Assembly (NCBI RefSeq): GCF_024171995.1
Contig: NZ_JAMTCT010000023.1
Span: 1-64,000 of the forward strand
Source: Promicromonospora umidemergens
GTDB taxonomy: Bacteria > Actinomycetota > Actinomycetes > Actinomycetales > Cellulomonadaceae
Direction: 5' to 3'
DNA length: 64,000 nucleotides
Shown piece after piece: positions 34,917-44,107 of this stretch. Made by a program: the position numbers and the translations under genes. Position 1 is the first letter of the stretch. The number at the start of each line of letters is the position of its first letter. The notes beneath the pieces were generated by a model, which saw only the letters and a program-made list of their open reading frames with translations, was not told where the DNA came from and ran no database searches.

Positions 34917-35398
34917 CCGGCACGAGCGATGACGGCCCGCCACGGTTCGAACGGGTGGTGCGGCCACCGTCCGGGGCCGGGTCCAAGGCGGGCGGAGCTG
35001 ACCACACCCGGCGCCCGTACGACCCCGAGCAGACCCGACGCAGGCTCGGCGACCTCGCGAGATTCGCCGCCCAGTCGGCGGAGATCGTGGCCGCCGGCCA
35101 CGCAGCCTTTCACTCTGAGCGCGCCTGGATGACGCGCGCGGCTGCGACGTACTTGATCATCGAGGTCGCGACCGTCTGCGAAAAGCTGCACGGACGCGTG
35201 CGGGACCACTTCTCCGAGGTGCCCTGGCGCAGGATCGCCGGGATGCGGAACATAGCGGCCCACGCATACGACGAGGTGAACGACGAGGTCGTCTGGGACG
35301 TGCTCGCGGTCTTTGTCCCGCAGCTGGCACGCGACCTCAGCCTGCCGGCGCGGCCCGGCGACCAGGTAGTGCTGCCGCCAGGCCTCGACACCGCCTGA
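34913..35398 (+). CDS. HEPN-domain toxin (HepT-like, DUF86-type)
   Basis: The GTG at 34913 overlaps the antitoxin stop (GTGA). The 161-residue protein has a polar N-terminal extension of about 45 residues, then a HEPN four-helix domain containing the R-x4-H-x-Y motif (R112, H117, Y119; RNIAAHAY), the proposed RNase active site and the Tyr modified by the partner. The domain fits HepT in length. The N-terminal extension, rich in Pro, Gly and Arg, is unusual, and an internal start could be used instead. The fused pair should be a self-contained stress or anti-phage module. Confidence 0.88.
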   Translation: MTGTSDDGPPRFERVVRPPSGAGSKAGGADHTRRPYDPEQTRRRLGDLARFAAQSAEIVAAGHAAFHSERAWMTRAAATYLIIEVATVCEKLHGRVRDHFSEVPWRRIAGMRNIAAHAYDEVNDEVVWDVLAVFVPQLARDLSLPARPGDQVVLPPGLDTA

Positions 35399-35410
35399 AC
35401 GACCGTCGGC

Positions 35411-35527
35411 GAGTGCAGACTTCGTCGCGCCCGCGATCGGCGAGTGCAGAGCTAGATGCGGATAGCGACCCTGTATCCGCAACCAACTCTGCACTCGGCG
35501 GATCCGGGTGCGACCAAGTCTGCACTC
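35411..35527. repeat. Nested palindromic element between convergent genes
   Basis: An outer inverted repeat (GAGTGCAGACTT at 35411-35422 with its complement at 35516-35527) extends inward imperfectly. It encloses a second repeat of the same family (CGAGTGCAGAG at 35441-35451 with its complement at 35487-35497), which itself encloses TGCGGATA (35457-35464) and its complement (35474-35481). The whole could fold as a cruciform or double hairpin. It lies between the 3' ends of the HEPN gene and the prenyl synthase gene, so bidirectional termination is plausible. The architecture resembles a REP or small non-autonomous element. Confidence 0.75.
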
Positions 35528-35568
35528 GGGCGGCGGGACCGGCGGCGGGGACCGGCGGCCGGGCCTCC

Positions 35569-36657
35569 TCAGACCGCTCGGTCCGCCAGGACCTGGGCGA
35601 ACTGCTCCAGCGACTCCTTGACCGGGCCCTCCGGCAGAGGCGCCAGCTCCGCCGAGGCGGCGCGTGCCCACTGGACGGCCAGCTCCCGCGTCTCGGCCAG
35701 CACCGCGTGCGCGCGCAGCCGCCCCACGGCGGCGTTCAGGGCCTCGTCGGAGGTCAGGTCGCCGTCGAGCGTCGCGAGCAGGTCCCGGTCGTCGGAGGTG
35801 GCGGCGTCCGTAGCGACGTGCTGCCGCAGCAGCAGCACCGGCATCGTCGGCACGTGCTCGCGCAGGTCGGTTCCCGGCGTCTTGCCCGACGTCTCGCCGG
35901 ACGAGGCGATATCGAGCACGTCGTCGGCGAGCTGGAACGCGACGCCCACCTTCTCGCCGTACGCGCCCACCGCCTCGATGTGCGCCTCCGGCGCCCCGGC
36001 GAGCATCGCCCCCAGGCGGGCCGACGCCGACAGCAGGGCTGCCGTCTTGTCGGACAGCACCTGCAGGTAGTGCGCCACCGGGTCCTCGCCGTCGTCCGGG
36101 CCCATCGTCTCGTGCAGCTGCCCGAGGCACATCCGCTCGAACGTCTTGGACTGCAGGATCACCGCCTCGGGCCCCAGCTCGGCCACGAGCGCGGACGCCC
36201 GGGCGAACAGCAGGTCGCCCACGAGGATCGCCACCGAGTTGCCCCACACCATGTGGGCCGCCGGCGCCCCGCGCCGCATCGGCGCGGAGTCCATGACGTC
36301 GTCGTGGTACAGCGACGCGACCTGTGTCAGCTCCACCACCACCGCTGCGTCCACGACACCGGGCAGCGACCCGTCCCCCAGCTCACCCGTCAGCAGGGTG
36401 AGCAGGGGACGGAACCGCTTGCCGCCCGCGTCGATGAGGTGCCGGGAGGCACCGTCGGCCAGCTTGTCGGTGCTGGCGACGGCCTCGAGGAGCACCTCGT
36501 CGACCCCGGTCAGCCGGTCCGCGAGGCGCGAAGCCAGCTCCGGGTCGGTGATCGGCAGGCCGAGCGCGTTGGGATCGGGCAGGTCGGTCGGAGCGGCCGG
36601 AGGGGCAGACGCCGACGTACCCGTCGTCGTCTGATGCGGCAGCGGTACGGAGGTCAC
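35569..36657 (-). CDS. Trans-polyprenyl diphosphate synthase for menaquinone side chain
   Basis: The 362-residue enzyme has both Asp-rich motifs of chain-elongating prenyl transferases, DDVMD (about 118-122) and DDVLD (about 241-245), plus GGKRFRP near residue 78 and GDLLFARA. It should condense isopentenyl diphosphate onto an allylic primer to make the long C40-C50 chain attached to menaquinone. The residue upstream of the first DDxxD (LYH) leaves room for long products. Its GTG overlaps the nuoN stop, so it ends the nuo operon. An N-terminal Pro/Thr-rich tail of about 35 residues is not conserved in the family. Members are called GrcC or IspB/HepT; chain length cannot be read reliably. Confidence 0.92.
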   Translation of the reverse strand: MTSVPLPHQTTTGTSASAPPAAPTDLPDPNALGLPITDPELASRLADRLTGVDEVLLEAVASTDKLADGASRHLIDAGGKRFRPLLTLLTGELGDGSLPGVVDAAVVVELTQVASLYHDDVMDSAPMRRGAPAAHMVWGNSVAILVGDLLFARASALVAELGPEAVILQSKTFERMCLGQLHETMGPDDGEDPVAHYLQVLSDKTAALLSASARLGAMLAGAPEAHIEAVGAYGEKVGVAFQLADDVLDIASSGETSGKTPGTDLREHVPTMPVLLLRQHVATDAATSDDRDLLATLDGDLTSDEALNAAVGRLRAHAVLAETRELAVQWARAASAELAPLPEGPVKESLEQFAQVLADRAV

Positions 36658-38435
36658 GGCACGAACTTACTTGCCTGTTCCACCAGACCGAGAACCGGAG
36701 ACGGGAACACGCCGAGAATCACTGTCGCGATCGCACACACTGCGATGGCCACAGCCGCCGGCCCACGGGACCGCACCACGGTCACCACGATCCGCTGCGC
36801 GCTCGTGACCCGCACCTTGGTCAGGGTGGCGGCCGCGCCGGCCGAGACCGCACCACCGCTCGTCGGGACCGCATCCTCGCTGGTCGAGCCGGTCGAGAGC
36901 CCGGCCTCGACAGCCTCGGTCCCCGTCGACTCCGGCTCGTCCGGCGCCTTCTGGAACACCATGACGACCAGGACCCGCACGTAGAACGCGACAGCGACCA
37001 CCGACGCGAGCACGCCGAGGACCGCGAGCCACCACAGACCACCCGTCGTCGCCCCGGTGAACGCGCCGAACTTGGCGATGAACCCGGCGGTGAGCGGGAT
37101 GCCGGCCATCGACAGCAGGAACAGCGCGAACGCGGCGGTGAGCCACGGGGCCTTGCGGCCAAGCCCTGCCCACTGCGCGATCTCCGTCGCCTCGCCGAGC
37201 ACCACCCCTTCGCCCTCACCCACTGGGCCGTTGTCCTCGCCGGTGCCCGAGGTGATCCGGCGCTCGCGCACCAGCGTGACCACGGCGAACGCGCCGATCG
37301 TCGCGAGGCCGTAGGCGAGCAGGTAGAAGAGCGTCGACGACTGCACCGGAGCGTTGAAGCCCGCGATGCCGACCAGCAGGAAGCCCGCGTGCGCGATCGA
37401 CGAGTAGGCCAGCAGGCGCTTCACATCGGTCTGGACCATCCCCACCACGGTGCCGACCACCATCGTCAGGATCGCGACCACGACGATGACGATCTGCAGC
37501 TGGCGCATGATGTCCGGGCTGACGCCCCCCACCCCGATCGAGATGCGGTACAGCACCTCCACGAGCGCCGCGACGGCCGCGACCTTGGTGCACGCCGCCA
37601 TGAACCCGGTGATCGGCGTAGGTGCGCCCGTGTAGACGTCGGGCGTCCAGGCGTGGAACGGCACCGCGCCGACCTTGAACAGCAGGCCGACGACGACCAG
37701 CAGGACGCCGGACACGAGCAGCACGCTCATGCCCTCCAGCGGCAGGCCCTGCTGCACCCGCTGGGCGATCTCGAGCAGGCGGACCGTACCGGCGAACCCG
37801 TAGATCAGCGCGACACCGAAGATGAACAGCGCCGAGGCGAACGCGCCCAGCAGGAAGTACTTGGCCGCCGCCTCCTGCGACAGGAGCCGACGCCGGCGCG
37901 CCGTCGCGCACAGCACGTACAGCGGGAGCGACAGCACCTCCAGCGCGATGAACATGACGATGAGGTCGTCGGTGGAGGCGAACAGCATCATGCCGCCCAC
38001 CGCGAAGAGCAGGAGGGGGTAGATCTCGGTCTGCTCAAGGCCGGAGCGCCGGGCCAGGTCCTCGTACGGGGTGCCGGGCACTGCCGACGCAGCGGGCGCG
38101 AACGCATCCTGCCCGGTCGTCGTGCGGTCGGCCACGACGAGCACGCCGAGGAAGGCAAGCACGGCGATGATGCCCTGCGCGCCGAGCGCGAACGGCGTGA
38201 GGGTCAGGCTGCCGCCCACCACCTGCACGGGCTGCACCACGATCTGCGGCCACAGGACCGCGATGAACGCGAACGCTCCGGCCAGGGCCGCCAGGGCCAG
38301 CACGATCTGGGTCGTGCGGCGGACCTTCTCCGGTACGAAGGCCTCGATGAGCACACCGACCACGCCCGCGCCCAGCACCACGATCAGCGGTGCGAGGGCG
38401 AGCCAGTCGATCTCGGGTGCCACGAACTCGGTCAC
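36654..38435 (-). CDS. nuoN: NADH-quinone oxidoreductase subunit N
   Basis: This 593-residue antiporter-like membrane subunit has about 14 hydrophobic helices and the conserved Mrp-type proton channel core. It starts with GTG in a GTGA overlap with nuoM. It is longer than the roughly 485-residue Escherichia coli NuoN because of loops, chiefly an Ala/Ser/Glu/Thr insert at about residues 495-535 before the last helix. That insert is encoded by DNA with the dispersed GGTCGAGC-type repeat (36870-36930). It would form the distal proton-pumping part of complex I beside NuoK. Confidence 0.95.
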   Translation of the reverse strand: MTEFVAPEIDWLALAPLIVVLGAGVVGVLIEAFVPEKVRRTTQIVLALAALAGAFAFIAVLWPQIVVQPVQVVGGSLTLTPFALGAQGIIAVLAFLGVLVVADRTTTGQDAFAPAASAVPGTPYEDLARRSGLEQTEIYPLLLFAVGGMMLFASTDDLIVMFIALEVLSLPLYVLCATARRRRLLSQEAAAKYFLLGAFASALFIFGVALIYGFAGTVRLLEIAQRVQQGLPLEGMSVLLVSGVLLVVVGLLFKVGAVPFHAWTPDVYTGAPTPITGFMAACTKVAAVAALVEVLYRISIGVGGVSPDIMRQLQIVIVVVAILTMVVGTVVGMVQTDVKRLLAYSSIAHAGFLLVGIAGFNAPVQSSTLFYLLAYGLATIGAFAVVTLVRERRITSGTGEDNGPVGEGEGVVLGEATEIAQWAGLGRKAPWLTAAFALFLLSMAGIPLTAGFIAKFGAFTGATTGGLWWLAVLGVLASVVAVAFYVRVLVVMVFQKAPDEPESTGTEAVEAGLSTGSTSEDAVPTSGGAVSAGAAATLTKVRVTSAQRIVVTVVRSRGPAAVAIAVCAIATVILGVFPSPVLGLVEQASKFVP

Positions 38436-40015
38436 TTGTCGCTCCCCATCTCCGTGGCGGCGTCCGCCGGTTCGTCGACCGTCGTGAGGGCCACCGACTG
38501 CTCGGCCGGCGCGTTCACGTAGGTCAGGGCCAGGCCCGGCACAAGGCCGAGCACCAGGAGTCCGGCCACGAGCGGCGCCGCGACGACGCGCTCACGGACG
38601 TGCAGGTCGGGCAGGCCTTCGAGGCCTGCGGCCGGTGCTCCGGTGAAGATCTTCTGGTAGGTCAGCAGCACGTAGATCGCGGCAAGGACCACGCCGGGTA
38701 TCGCGGCGATCGCCCACCCGGCCGATCCGGCGGGCGAGCCGCCGAACGCGCCGATCAGCACCATGATCTCGCTGACGAACGTGGCCAGGCCGGGCAGCGA
38801 CAGCGTCGCGAGGCCCGCGACGAGGAACGTCCCGGCGAGCACCGGCGTGACCGATCGCAGGCCGCTGTAGTCGGAGATCTTCTGCGACTTCTCCGGGTGC
38901 CGGGAGATCAGGAACCCGGCCACCAGGAACAGCGCACCGGTCGCCAGCCCGTGGTTGAGCATCATGAAGCTCGACCCGGCGGTCCCCAGCGGCGTGAACG
39001 TGAAGATGCCAAGGATGATGAAGCCGAAGTGGCTCACCGACGTCCAGCCGACCAGCCGCAGCAGGTCGGTCTGCATGATCGCCATGATCGCGCCGTACAG
39101 CACGGAGATCACGGCGAGCACGATCACGAGCGGCGCGGCCCAGCGGGAGGCCTCCGGGAACAGCGGCAGGCACAGCGTCAGCATGCCGAACGTGCCGACC
39201 TTGTCCAGCACACAGATCAGGAGGGTGGAGGTGCCAGGGGTGGCATTCCCCGCGACGTCGGGCAACCAGCTGTGCACGGGCACCATGGGCGCCTTGATCG
39301 CGAAGGCGATGAAGAATCCGACGAACATCAGGCGTTCGGCGGTGGTACCCAGGTCGATCGCGGCCAGCTCGTCCACGAGGAACGCCCGGCTCGGGTCGAT
39401 GCCCGCACCGATGCCGAGGAAGTACAGCGCGATCACCGCCGCGAGCATGATCAGCCCGCCGCCCAGGCTGAACATCAGGAACTTCACCGCGGCCTTGCGC
39501 CGACCTGCACCCTGCCCGAACCCACCGATGAGGAAGTAGGCCGGGATCAGCATGGCCTCGAACAGCACGTAGAACAGGAACACGTCGCGGGCGGCGAACA
39601 CCGCCACCATGAACGCCTGGAGCAGGAGCACCAGACCGACGAACTTGCGCAGCCGGACTTCGTCCCTGCCCTGCTCCTTCCACGCGGCCAGCAGCACCAG
39701 CGGCACCAGCAGCACGGAGAGCGCCACCAGCAGCAGGCCGACGCCGTCGACCCCCACCGCGTACGAGGCACCGATCTGCGGGATCCACGGGTGGACGGCT
39801 CCGAGCTGGTGCTCGGCGGCGGCGCCCGTGTCGAAGGCGACGAACGCGCCGACGAGCAGGGCCACCTCCACCAGCGAGAACAGGAGCGCCAGCGGGCGGG
39901 CGAGGCCTGTCCCCGCGCTCGCCGGGCCCGTGCGGGACCGGACGAGCGCGCTCAGCCCCACCACGGCCGCGCCGACCAGCGGCCATGCGATGAGCACGGT
40001 CAGCCAGGGAAACAT
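38432..40015 (-). CDS. nuoM: NADH-quinone oxidoreductase subunit M
   Basis: The start is the ATG at 40015, preceded by GGAGGAGAG; the frame continues upstream through the nuoL end but that part is a shadow. The 527-residue subunit has about 14 helices and a recognisable antiporter-type core including WLPDVAGNATPGTSTLLI-like residues and the conserved Glu/Lys of the proton path. The C-terminal tail is acidic and hydrophilic. It lies 11 bp after nuoL and overlaps nuoN. Confidence 0.95.
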   Translation of the reverse strand: MFPWLTVLIAWPLVGAAVVGLSALVRSRTGPASAGTGLARPLALLFSLVEVALLVGAFVAFDTGAAAEHQLGAVHPWIPQIGASYAVGVDGVGLLLVALSVLLVPLVLLAAWKEQGRDEVRLRKFVGLVLLLQAFMVAVFAARDVFLFYVLFEAMLIPAYFLIGGFGQGAGRRKAAVKFLMFSLGGGLIMLAAVIALYFLGIGAGIDPSRAFLVDELAAIDLGTTAERLMFVGFFIAFAIKAPMVPVHSWLPDVAGNATPGTSTLLICVLDKVGTFGMLTLCLPLFPEASRWAAPLVIVLAVISVLYGAIMAIMQTDLLRLVGWTSVSHFGFIILGIFTFTPLGTAGSSFMMLNHGLATGALFLVAGFLISRHPEKSQKISDYSGLRSVTPVLAGTFLVAGLATLSLPGLATFVSEIMVLIGAFGGSPAGSAGWAIAAIPGVVLAAIYVLLTYQKIFTGAPAAGLEGLPDLHVRERVVAAPLVAGLLVLGLVPGLALTYVNAPAEQSVALTTVDEPADAATEMGSDK

Positions 40016-40026
40016 CTCTCCTCCGA

Positions 40027-41961
40027 TCACTGGGCACCACCGAGGCCGACGACGAGCCAGGCGACGACGGCGATCACGAGGACGCCACCCGCCATGCCGG
40101 CCGCGTACGAGCGGACGTAACCGCTCTGCGCCTTCCGGAACACCGCGCCGAACCACGACAGCACCTGGGGCAGCAGGCTCCAGCCACGGTCGACGACGTC
40201 ACGGTCACCTACCTGGAGCAGGCGGGCCACCCCGTGCGCCGGCTTCAGCACCAGCGTCTCGTTGGCGGCGTCCTGGTACAGGTCCCTGCGGGCCGCCCGG
40301 GTCAGGAAGGAGCCGCGCGGCGCCTCCTCCGGCACGAGGCTCATCGCGTACATCCGGAACGCCAGCAGCGCCCCGAGCACCACGACCACGAGCGTGCTGG
40401 TGATGATCACGGGCACCGGGAGCACCGGCTCGTGGTGCTCGGCGTGCCCGACCACCGGCTCCAGCCAGGTGACGAACGTGCCGCCGACACCGAGCACCAG
40501 GCCCAGCGCGGCCGAGCCGACACCGAGGAACACCAGGGGCCACCACATCAGCGGCGAGCCCTCGTGCGGGTGCTGGTTCTCCGTCCAGCGCGGACGGCGT
40601 CCACCGAACGTCATGAAGAACAGGCGGGTCATGTAGAACGCGGTGATCCCGGCGCCGAGCACCGCGACGGTGCCGAACACCCAGGCCCGCCACGGCTGGC
40701 CCTCAACGGGTATGAAGGCCGCCTCGATGATCCCGTCCTTCGACCAGAAGCCGGAGAACGGCGGGATCCCGAGGATCGCGAGCCAGCCCAGGCCCATGGT
40801 GATCCACGTGATGGGCAGGAACCGCGACAGGCCGCCGAAGCGCCGCATGTCGGTCTGGTCCCCCATCGCGTGCATCACCGAGCCGGCACCGAGGAACAGT
40901 CCCGCCTTGAAGAAGCCGTGCGTGAGGAGGTGGAAGATCGCGAACGCGTACCCGGCCGGGCCGAGGCCCGCCGCGAGCATCATGTAGCCGATCTGCGACA
41001 TCGTGGAGGCGGCCAGCGCCTTCTTGATGTCGTCCTTCGCGGTACCTACCACGGCACCGAACAGCAGGGTCACGGCCCCCACGATCACCACGACCAGCTG
41101 CGCCGTCGGGGCGGCCTCGAGGATCGGGCCGGAGCGCACCATGAGGTAGACGCCGGCGGTGACCATCGTGGCGGCGTGGATGAGCGCGGACACCGGCGTC
41201 GGGCCGGCCATCGCGTCGCCCAGCCAGGCCTGCAGCGGGAACTGCGCCGACTTGCCGCACGCGGCGAGCAGCAGACACAGGCCGATGGCGGTGGCGGTGC
41301 CCTCCGACAGCGAGCCGAGGGTGTCGTCGGACAGGGTGGTCGCGAAGTCGAGGGCGCCCGTGCCCGCGAACAGCAGCGCCATCGCCGCGATGAGGCCCAT
41401 GTCGCCGATGCGGTTCATGACGAACGCCTTCTTCGCCGCCACCGCGTTCTCGCGGGCGGAGGGCCGCCCCGTGTCCCAGAACCCGATGAGCAGGTAGGAC
41501 GCGAGACCCACGCCCTCCCAGCCCACGAAGAGCAGGAGGTAGGAGTCGGCGAGGACCAGCGTCAGCATGGCCGCGACGAACAGGTTCAGGTACGCGAAGA
41601 ACCGGCGCCGGTGCGGGTCGTGGTCCATGTAGGCGACCGAGTACACGTGGATGAGCGTGCCGACGAAGGTCACGAGCATCACGAAGACCAGGGACAGCGG
41701 GTCCAGCCGGAGGCCGAGGTCCACGTCCAGGCCGCCCGCGGACAGCCAGGTCCACAGGTGGTGGTCGACGGAACGCTCCTCGGCGGGCGTGCCGATCATG
41801 CGGAACATCAGGATGAAGCCGATGACTCCGGAGGCGGCAGAGGCCGCCACCCCGAGCCAGTGGCCCCAGCGGTCGGTGGCCTTGCCACCCAGCAGCAGGA
41901 TCGCTGCGCCGATCAGCGGGATGCCGATCAGCCAGGGGGCGAGCCCGATCACGTCGTTCAC
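40027..41961 (-). CDS. nuoL: NADH-quinone oxidoreductase subunit L
   Basis: This 644-residue distal antiporter-like subunit carries the NuoL signatures YLLIGFW near the front, a WLGDAMAGPTPVSALIHAATMV core and HAFFKA-type residues (THGFFKAGLF). The C-terminus has the long lateral helix and a terminal anchoring helix typical of NuoL. It starts with GTG after GAAGG. The 99-bp gap to nuoK is the largest break inside the nuo run and could hold an internal promoter, though none is clear. Confidence 0.95.
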   Translation of the reverse strand: MNDVIGLAPWLIGIPLIGAAILLLGGKATDRWGHWLGVAASAASGVIGFILMFRMIGTPAEERSVDHHLWTWLSAGGLDVDLGLRLDPLSLVFVMLVTFVGTLIHVYSVAYMDHDPHRRRFFAYLNLFVAAMLTLVLADSYLLLFVGWEGVGLASYLLIGFWDTGRPSARENAVAAKKAFVMNRIGDMGLIAAMALLFAGTGALDFATTLSDDTLGSLSEGTATAIGLCLLLAACGKSAQFPLQAWLGDAMAGPTPVSALIHAATMVTAGVYLMVRSGPILEAAPTAQLVVVIVGAVTLLFGAVVGTAKDDIKKALAASTMSQIGYMMLAAGLGPAGYAFAIFHLLTHGFFKAGLFLGAGSVMHAMGDQTDMRRFGGLSRFLPITWITMGLGWLAILGIPPFSGFWSKDGIIEAAFIPVEGQPWRAWVFGTVAVLGAGITAFYMTRLFFMTFGGRRPRWTENQHPHEGSPLMWWPLVFLGVGSAALGLVLGVGGTFVTWLEPVVGHAEHHEPVLPVPVIITSTLVVVVLGALLAFRMYAMSLVPEEAPRGSFLTRAARRDLYQDAANETLVLKPAHGVARLLQVGDRDVVDRGWSLLPQVLSWFGAVFRKAQSGYVRSYAAGMAGGVLVIAVVAWLVVGLGGAQ

Positions 41962-42060
41962 GTCTCTACCCTTCAGAAGTCTTGTTGGTGGGTGAGTCTG
42001 CGGTTCCGCTGCGGGCGAGTGCCTCGTTCCTCGGCCCTCACCCTCCGCTTCACCTCCGCC

Positions 42061-42360
42061 TCACCCACGGAGCAGGTTGACGTCGTCGACCGAGGCCGAG
42101 CGGCGGGTACGGAAGATCGTCACGATGATCGCCAGGCCGACGACGACCTCGGCGGCGGCGACGACCATGACGAAGAAGGCGAGCACCTGGCCCGTCAGGT
42201 CGCCGTGCATCCTGGCGAAGGTGACGAAGGCGAGGTTCGTCGCGTTGAGCATGAGTTCCACACCCATGAACACGACTATCGCGTTGCGGCGCAGCAGCAC
42301 GGTCGTCGCCCCGATGGCGAAGAGCACGGCGGCCAGGACCACGTAGTTGGTGATGTCCAT
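42061..42360 (-). CDS. nuoK: NADH-quinone oxidoreductase subunit K
   Basis: The 99-residue three-helix membrane subunit shows the typical [17 protein letters not shown] motif with the proton-path Glu (about residue 34) in the second helix and a further Glu in the third ([10 protein letters not shown]). It sits between NuoJ/A and NuoN in the complex. Its ATG overlaps the nuoJ stop (TGATG arrangement). Confidence 0.96.
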   Translation of the reverse strand: MDITNYVVLAAVLFAIGATTVLLRRNAIVVFMGVELMLNATNLAFVTFARMHGDLTGQVLAFFVMVVAAAEVVVGLAIIVTIFRTRRSASVDDVNLLRG

Positions 42361-43181
42361 CAGGCGTCCCTCTCCGACTCAGGGGTCGAGCTCGTCGCCC
42401 CGCGGGTCGAGCTCGTCGAGACCACGACCGCCGGCCCCTCCGGCGCGGGCCGCTCCTGCCCGCGGATGCGCAGCACGCGCGACACCGACTGCGGCACCTG
42501 CTCGCCGTCCGGGCCGAGCGCGGGGGTGTCCATCGCGTTGGACCGGGCGTAGACGCCGGGCGGCGGCAGCGGGGTGAGCACCACGCCGTCGGGCAGCGCC
42601 TTGATGCGCCTGTCGGCCACCGACTCCTGCGTCTGCTTCGGCGTGAGCCGGCGCCGGTGCGTCAGCACCAGCGCGCCGACCGCCGCCGTCACGAGCAGCA
42701 CCCCGACGGCCTCCATGGCCAGCACGTAGTCGCCGAACAGCACGCGCGCCAGCGCCTGCGGGTTCGCGACACCACCTGGGTCGCCCCCGCCCAGCCCAGC
42801 GGCGGGCGGGAACGTCGCGTTCGCCACCACGCCGCCGAGGATCACGGCGAGGCCGATGCCGATGAGCACGCCGATCCAGCGCTGCCCCCGGATGGTCTCG
42901 GTGAGCGAGTCGGACGCGTCGACGCCGACCAGCATCAGCACGAACAGGAACAGCATCATCACCGCACCCGTGTACACGACGACCTGGACGACGCCGAGGA
43001 ACGGCGCCTCCTGCGCGATGTACAGGATCGCCATGCTGACCATGACGAACACCAGGCACATCGCCGCGTGCACCGCCCGCTTCACGAACAGCAGGCCCAG
43101 CGCGGCGAGCACCATGAGCGGCGCGATCACCCAGAACAGGACGGTCTCGCCGCCCGAGATCTCGAGCCCAGCGGGGGTCAT
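42360..43181 (-). CDS. nuoJ: NADH-quinone oxidoreductase subunit J
   Basis: The 273-residue protein has five membrane helices in the first 165 residues, then a hydrophilic C-terminal region of about 100 residues that is longer than usual (Escherichia coli NuoJ has 184 residues). The last 25 residues are Ser/Thr-rich and encoded by a tandem pair of GTCGAGCTCGTCGA-type repeats (42384-42425). It starts with ATG overlapping the nuoI stop. Confidence 0.94.
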   Translation of the reverse strand: MTPAGLEISGGETVLFWVIAPLMVLAALGLLFVKRAVHAAMCLVFVMVSMAILYIAQEAPFLGVVQVVVYTGAVMMLFLFVLMLVGVDASDSLTETIRGQRWIGVLIGIGLAVILGGVVANATFPPAAGLGGGDPGGVANPQALARVLFGDYVLAMEAVGVLLVTAAVGALVLTHRRRLTPKQTQESVADRRIKALPDGVVLTPLPPPGVYARSNAMDTPALGPDGEQVPQSVSRVLRIRGQERPAPEGPAVVVSTSSTRGATSSTPESERDA

Positions 43182-44107
43182 GCCCTCACCCCCGTGCCGG
43201 TGCGCGGGCCGGTCGAGGCCCCCGCGGTGAGGTCCGCCGCGGACGTCGAGCCGGGCTCGCTGGTCGCACGCGCGCCGGTCTCGACAGCGTTCACCTGAGT
43301 ACCGTCGGCCAGGACCCGCACCGACCCGACTGCTGCCGCGCCGGCCGACTTCTCGGCCGCGCCGGGACCCTCTTCCGGGCGCAGCTCGTGCTGCCGCTGC
43401 GTGGGCGCCGGCGCCTTGCCGGACGACACCGCCTCGGCCGCGTCCAGCGTCGGGTCGTCCGGCCGCTGTTCGCGGACCCAGTCGACCTGCGCCGCCGTCG
43501 GGCCGAGGACGTCACCGCTGTAGTAGTCGGTGTCCGTGGTGCCCTCCACCATGGGGTGGGGCGCCGCCAGCATGCCCTCGGAGAGCGGGGCCAGCAGGTC
43601 CTGCTTCTCGTAGATCATGCCGGCGCGCGTCTTGCCGGCCAGCTCGAAGTCGTTCGTCATCGTCAGGGCGCGCGTCGGGCAGGCCTCGATGCACAGCCCG
43701 CAGAAGATGCAGCGCAGGTAGTTGATCTGGTAGACGGCGCCGTACCGCTCGCCGGGGCTCATGTGCGCCCCCTTCGAGTCGTCCGCGTTCACCTGGAGGC
43801 CCGCGTTCTGCGGCAGTGCCGCGTTGGAGGCGCCCTCCACATAGATCGCGTCCGCCGGGCACGCCCAGGCGCACAGCTCGCAACCGATGCACTTCTCCAG
43901 CCCGTCGGCGTACCGGTTGAGCTGGTGACGGCCGTGGAACCGACGCTGGGTCGGCACCTTCTTGCGCGGGTACTGCTCCGTGACCGTGGGCTTGAACATC
44001 GACGACAGCGTCACGCCGAAGCCCGCGACGGGGGCGAACATCTCCCCGATGGCCCCGGGCTGGGGACGCAGGGGCTGGTACTCGCCTTCCTGGTGCTCAC
44101 TCACCAT
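43178..44107 (-). CDS. nuoI: NADH-quinone oxidoreductase subunit I (2 x 4Fe-4S)
   Basis: The 309-residue protein carries two ferredoxin-type clusters, [12 protein letters not shown] and [12 protein letters not shown], which pass electrons along the hydrophilic arm. An unusual C-terminal tail of more than 100 residues, rich in Ala, Glu, Thr and Gly, has no counterpart in standard NuoI and contains DNA repeats of the GTCGAG type (43200-43290). AGGAGG lies 3 bp from ATG 44107 and 6 bp from GTG 44104, so the GTG may be the true start. It overlaps nuoH by 11 bp. Confidence 0.95.
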   Translation of the reverse strand: MVSEHQEGEYQPLRPQPGAIGEMFAPVAGFGVTLSSMFKPTVTEQYPRKKVPTQRRFHGRHQLNRYADGLEKCIGCELCAWACPADAIYVEGASNAALPQNAGLQVNADDSKGAHMSPGERYGAVYQINYLRCIFCGLCIEACPTRALTMTNDFELAGKTRAGMIYEKQDLLAPLSEGMLAAPHPMVEGTTDTDYYSGDVLGPTAAQVDWVREQRPDDPTLDAAEAVSSGKAPAPTQRQHELRPEEGPGAAEKSAGAAAVGSVRVLADGTQVNAVETGARATSEPGSTSAADLTAGASTGPRTGTGVRA

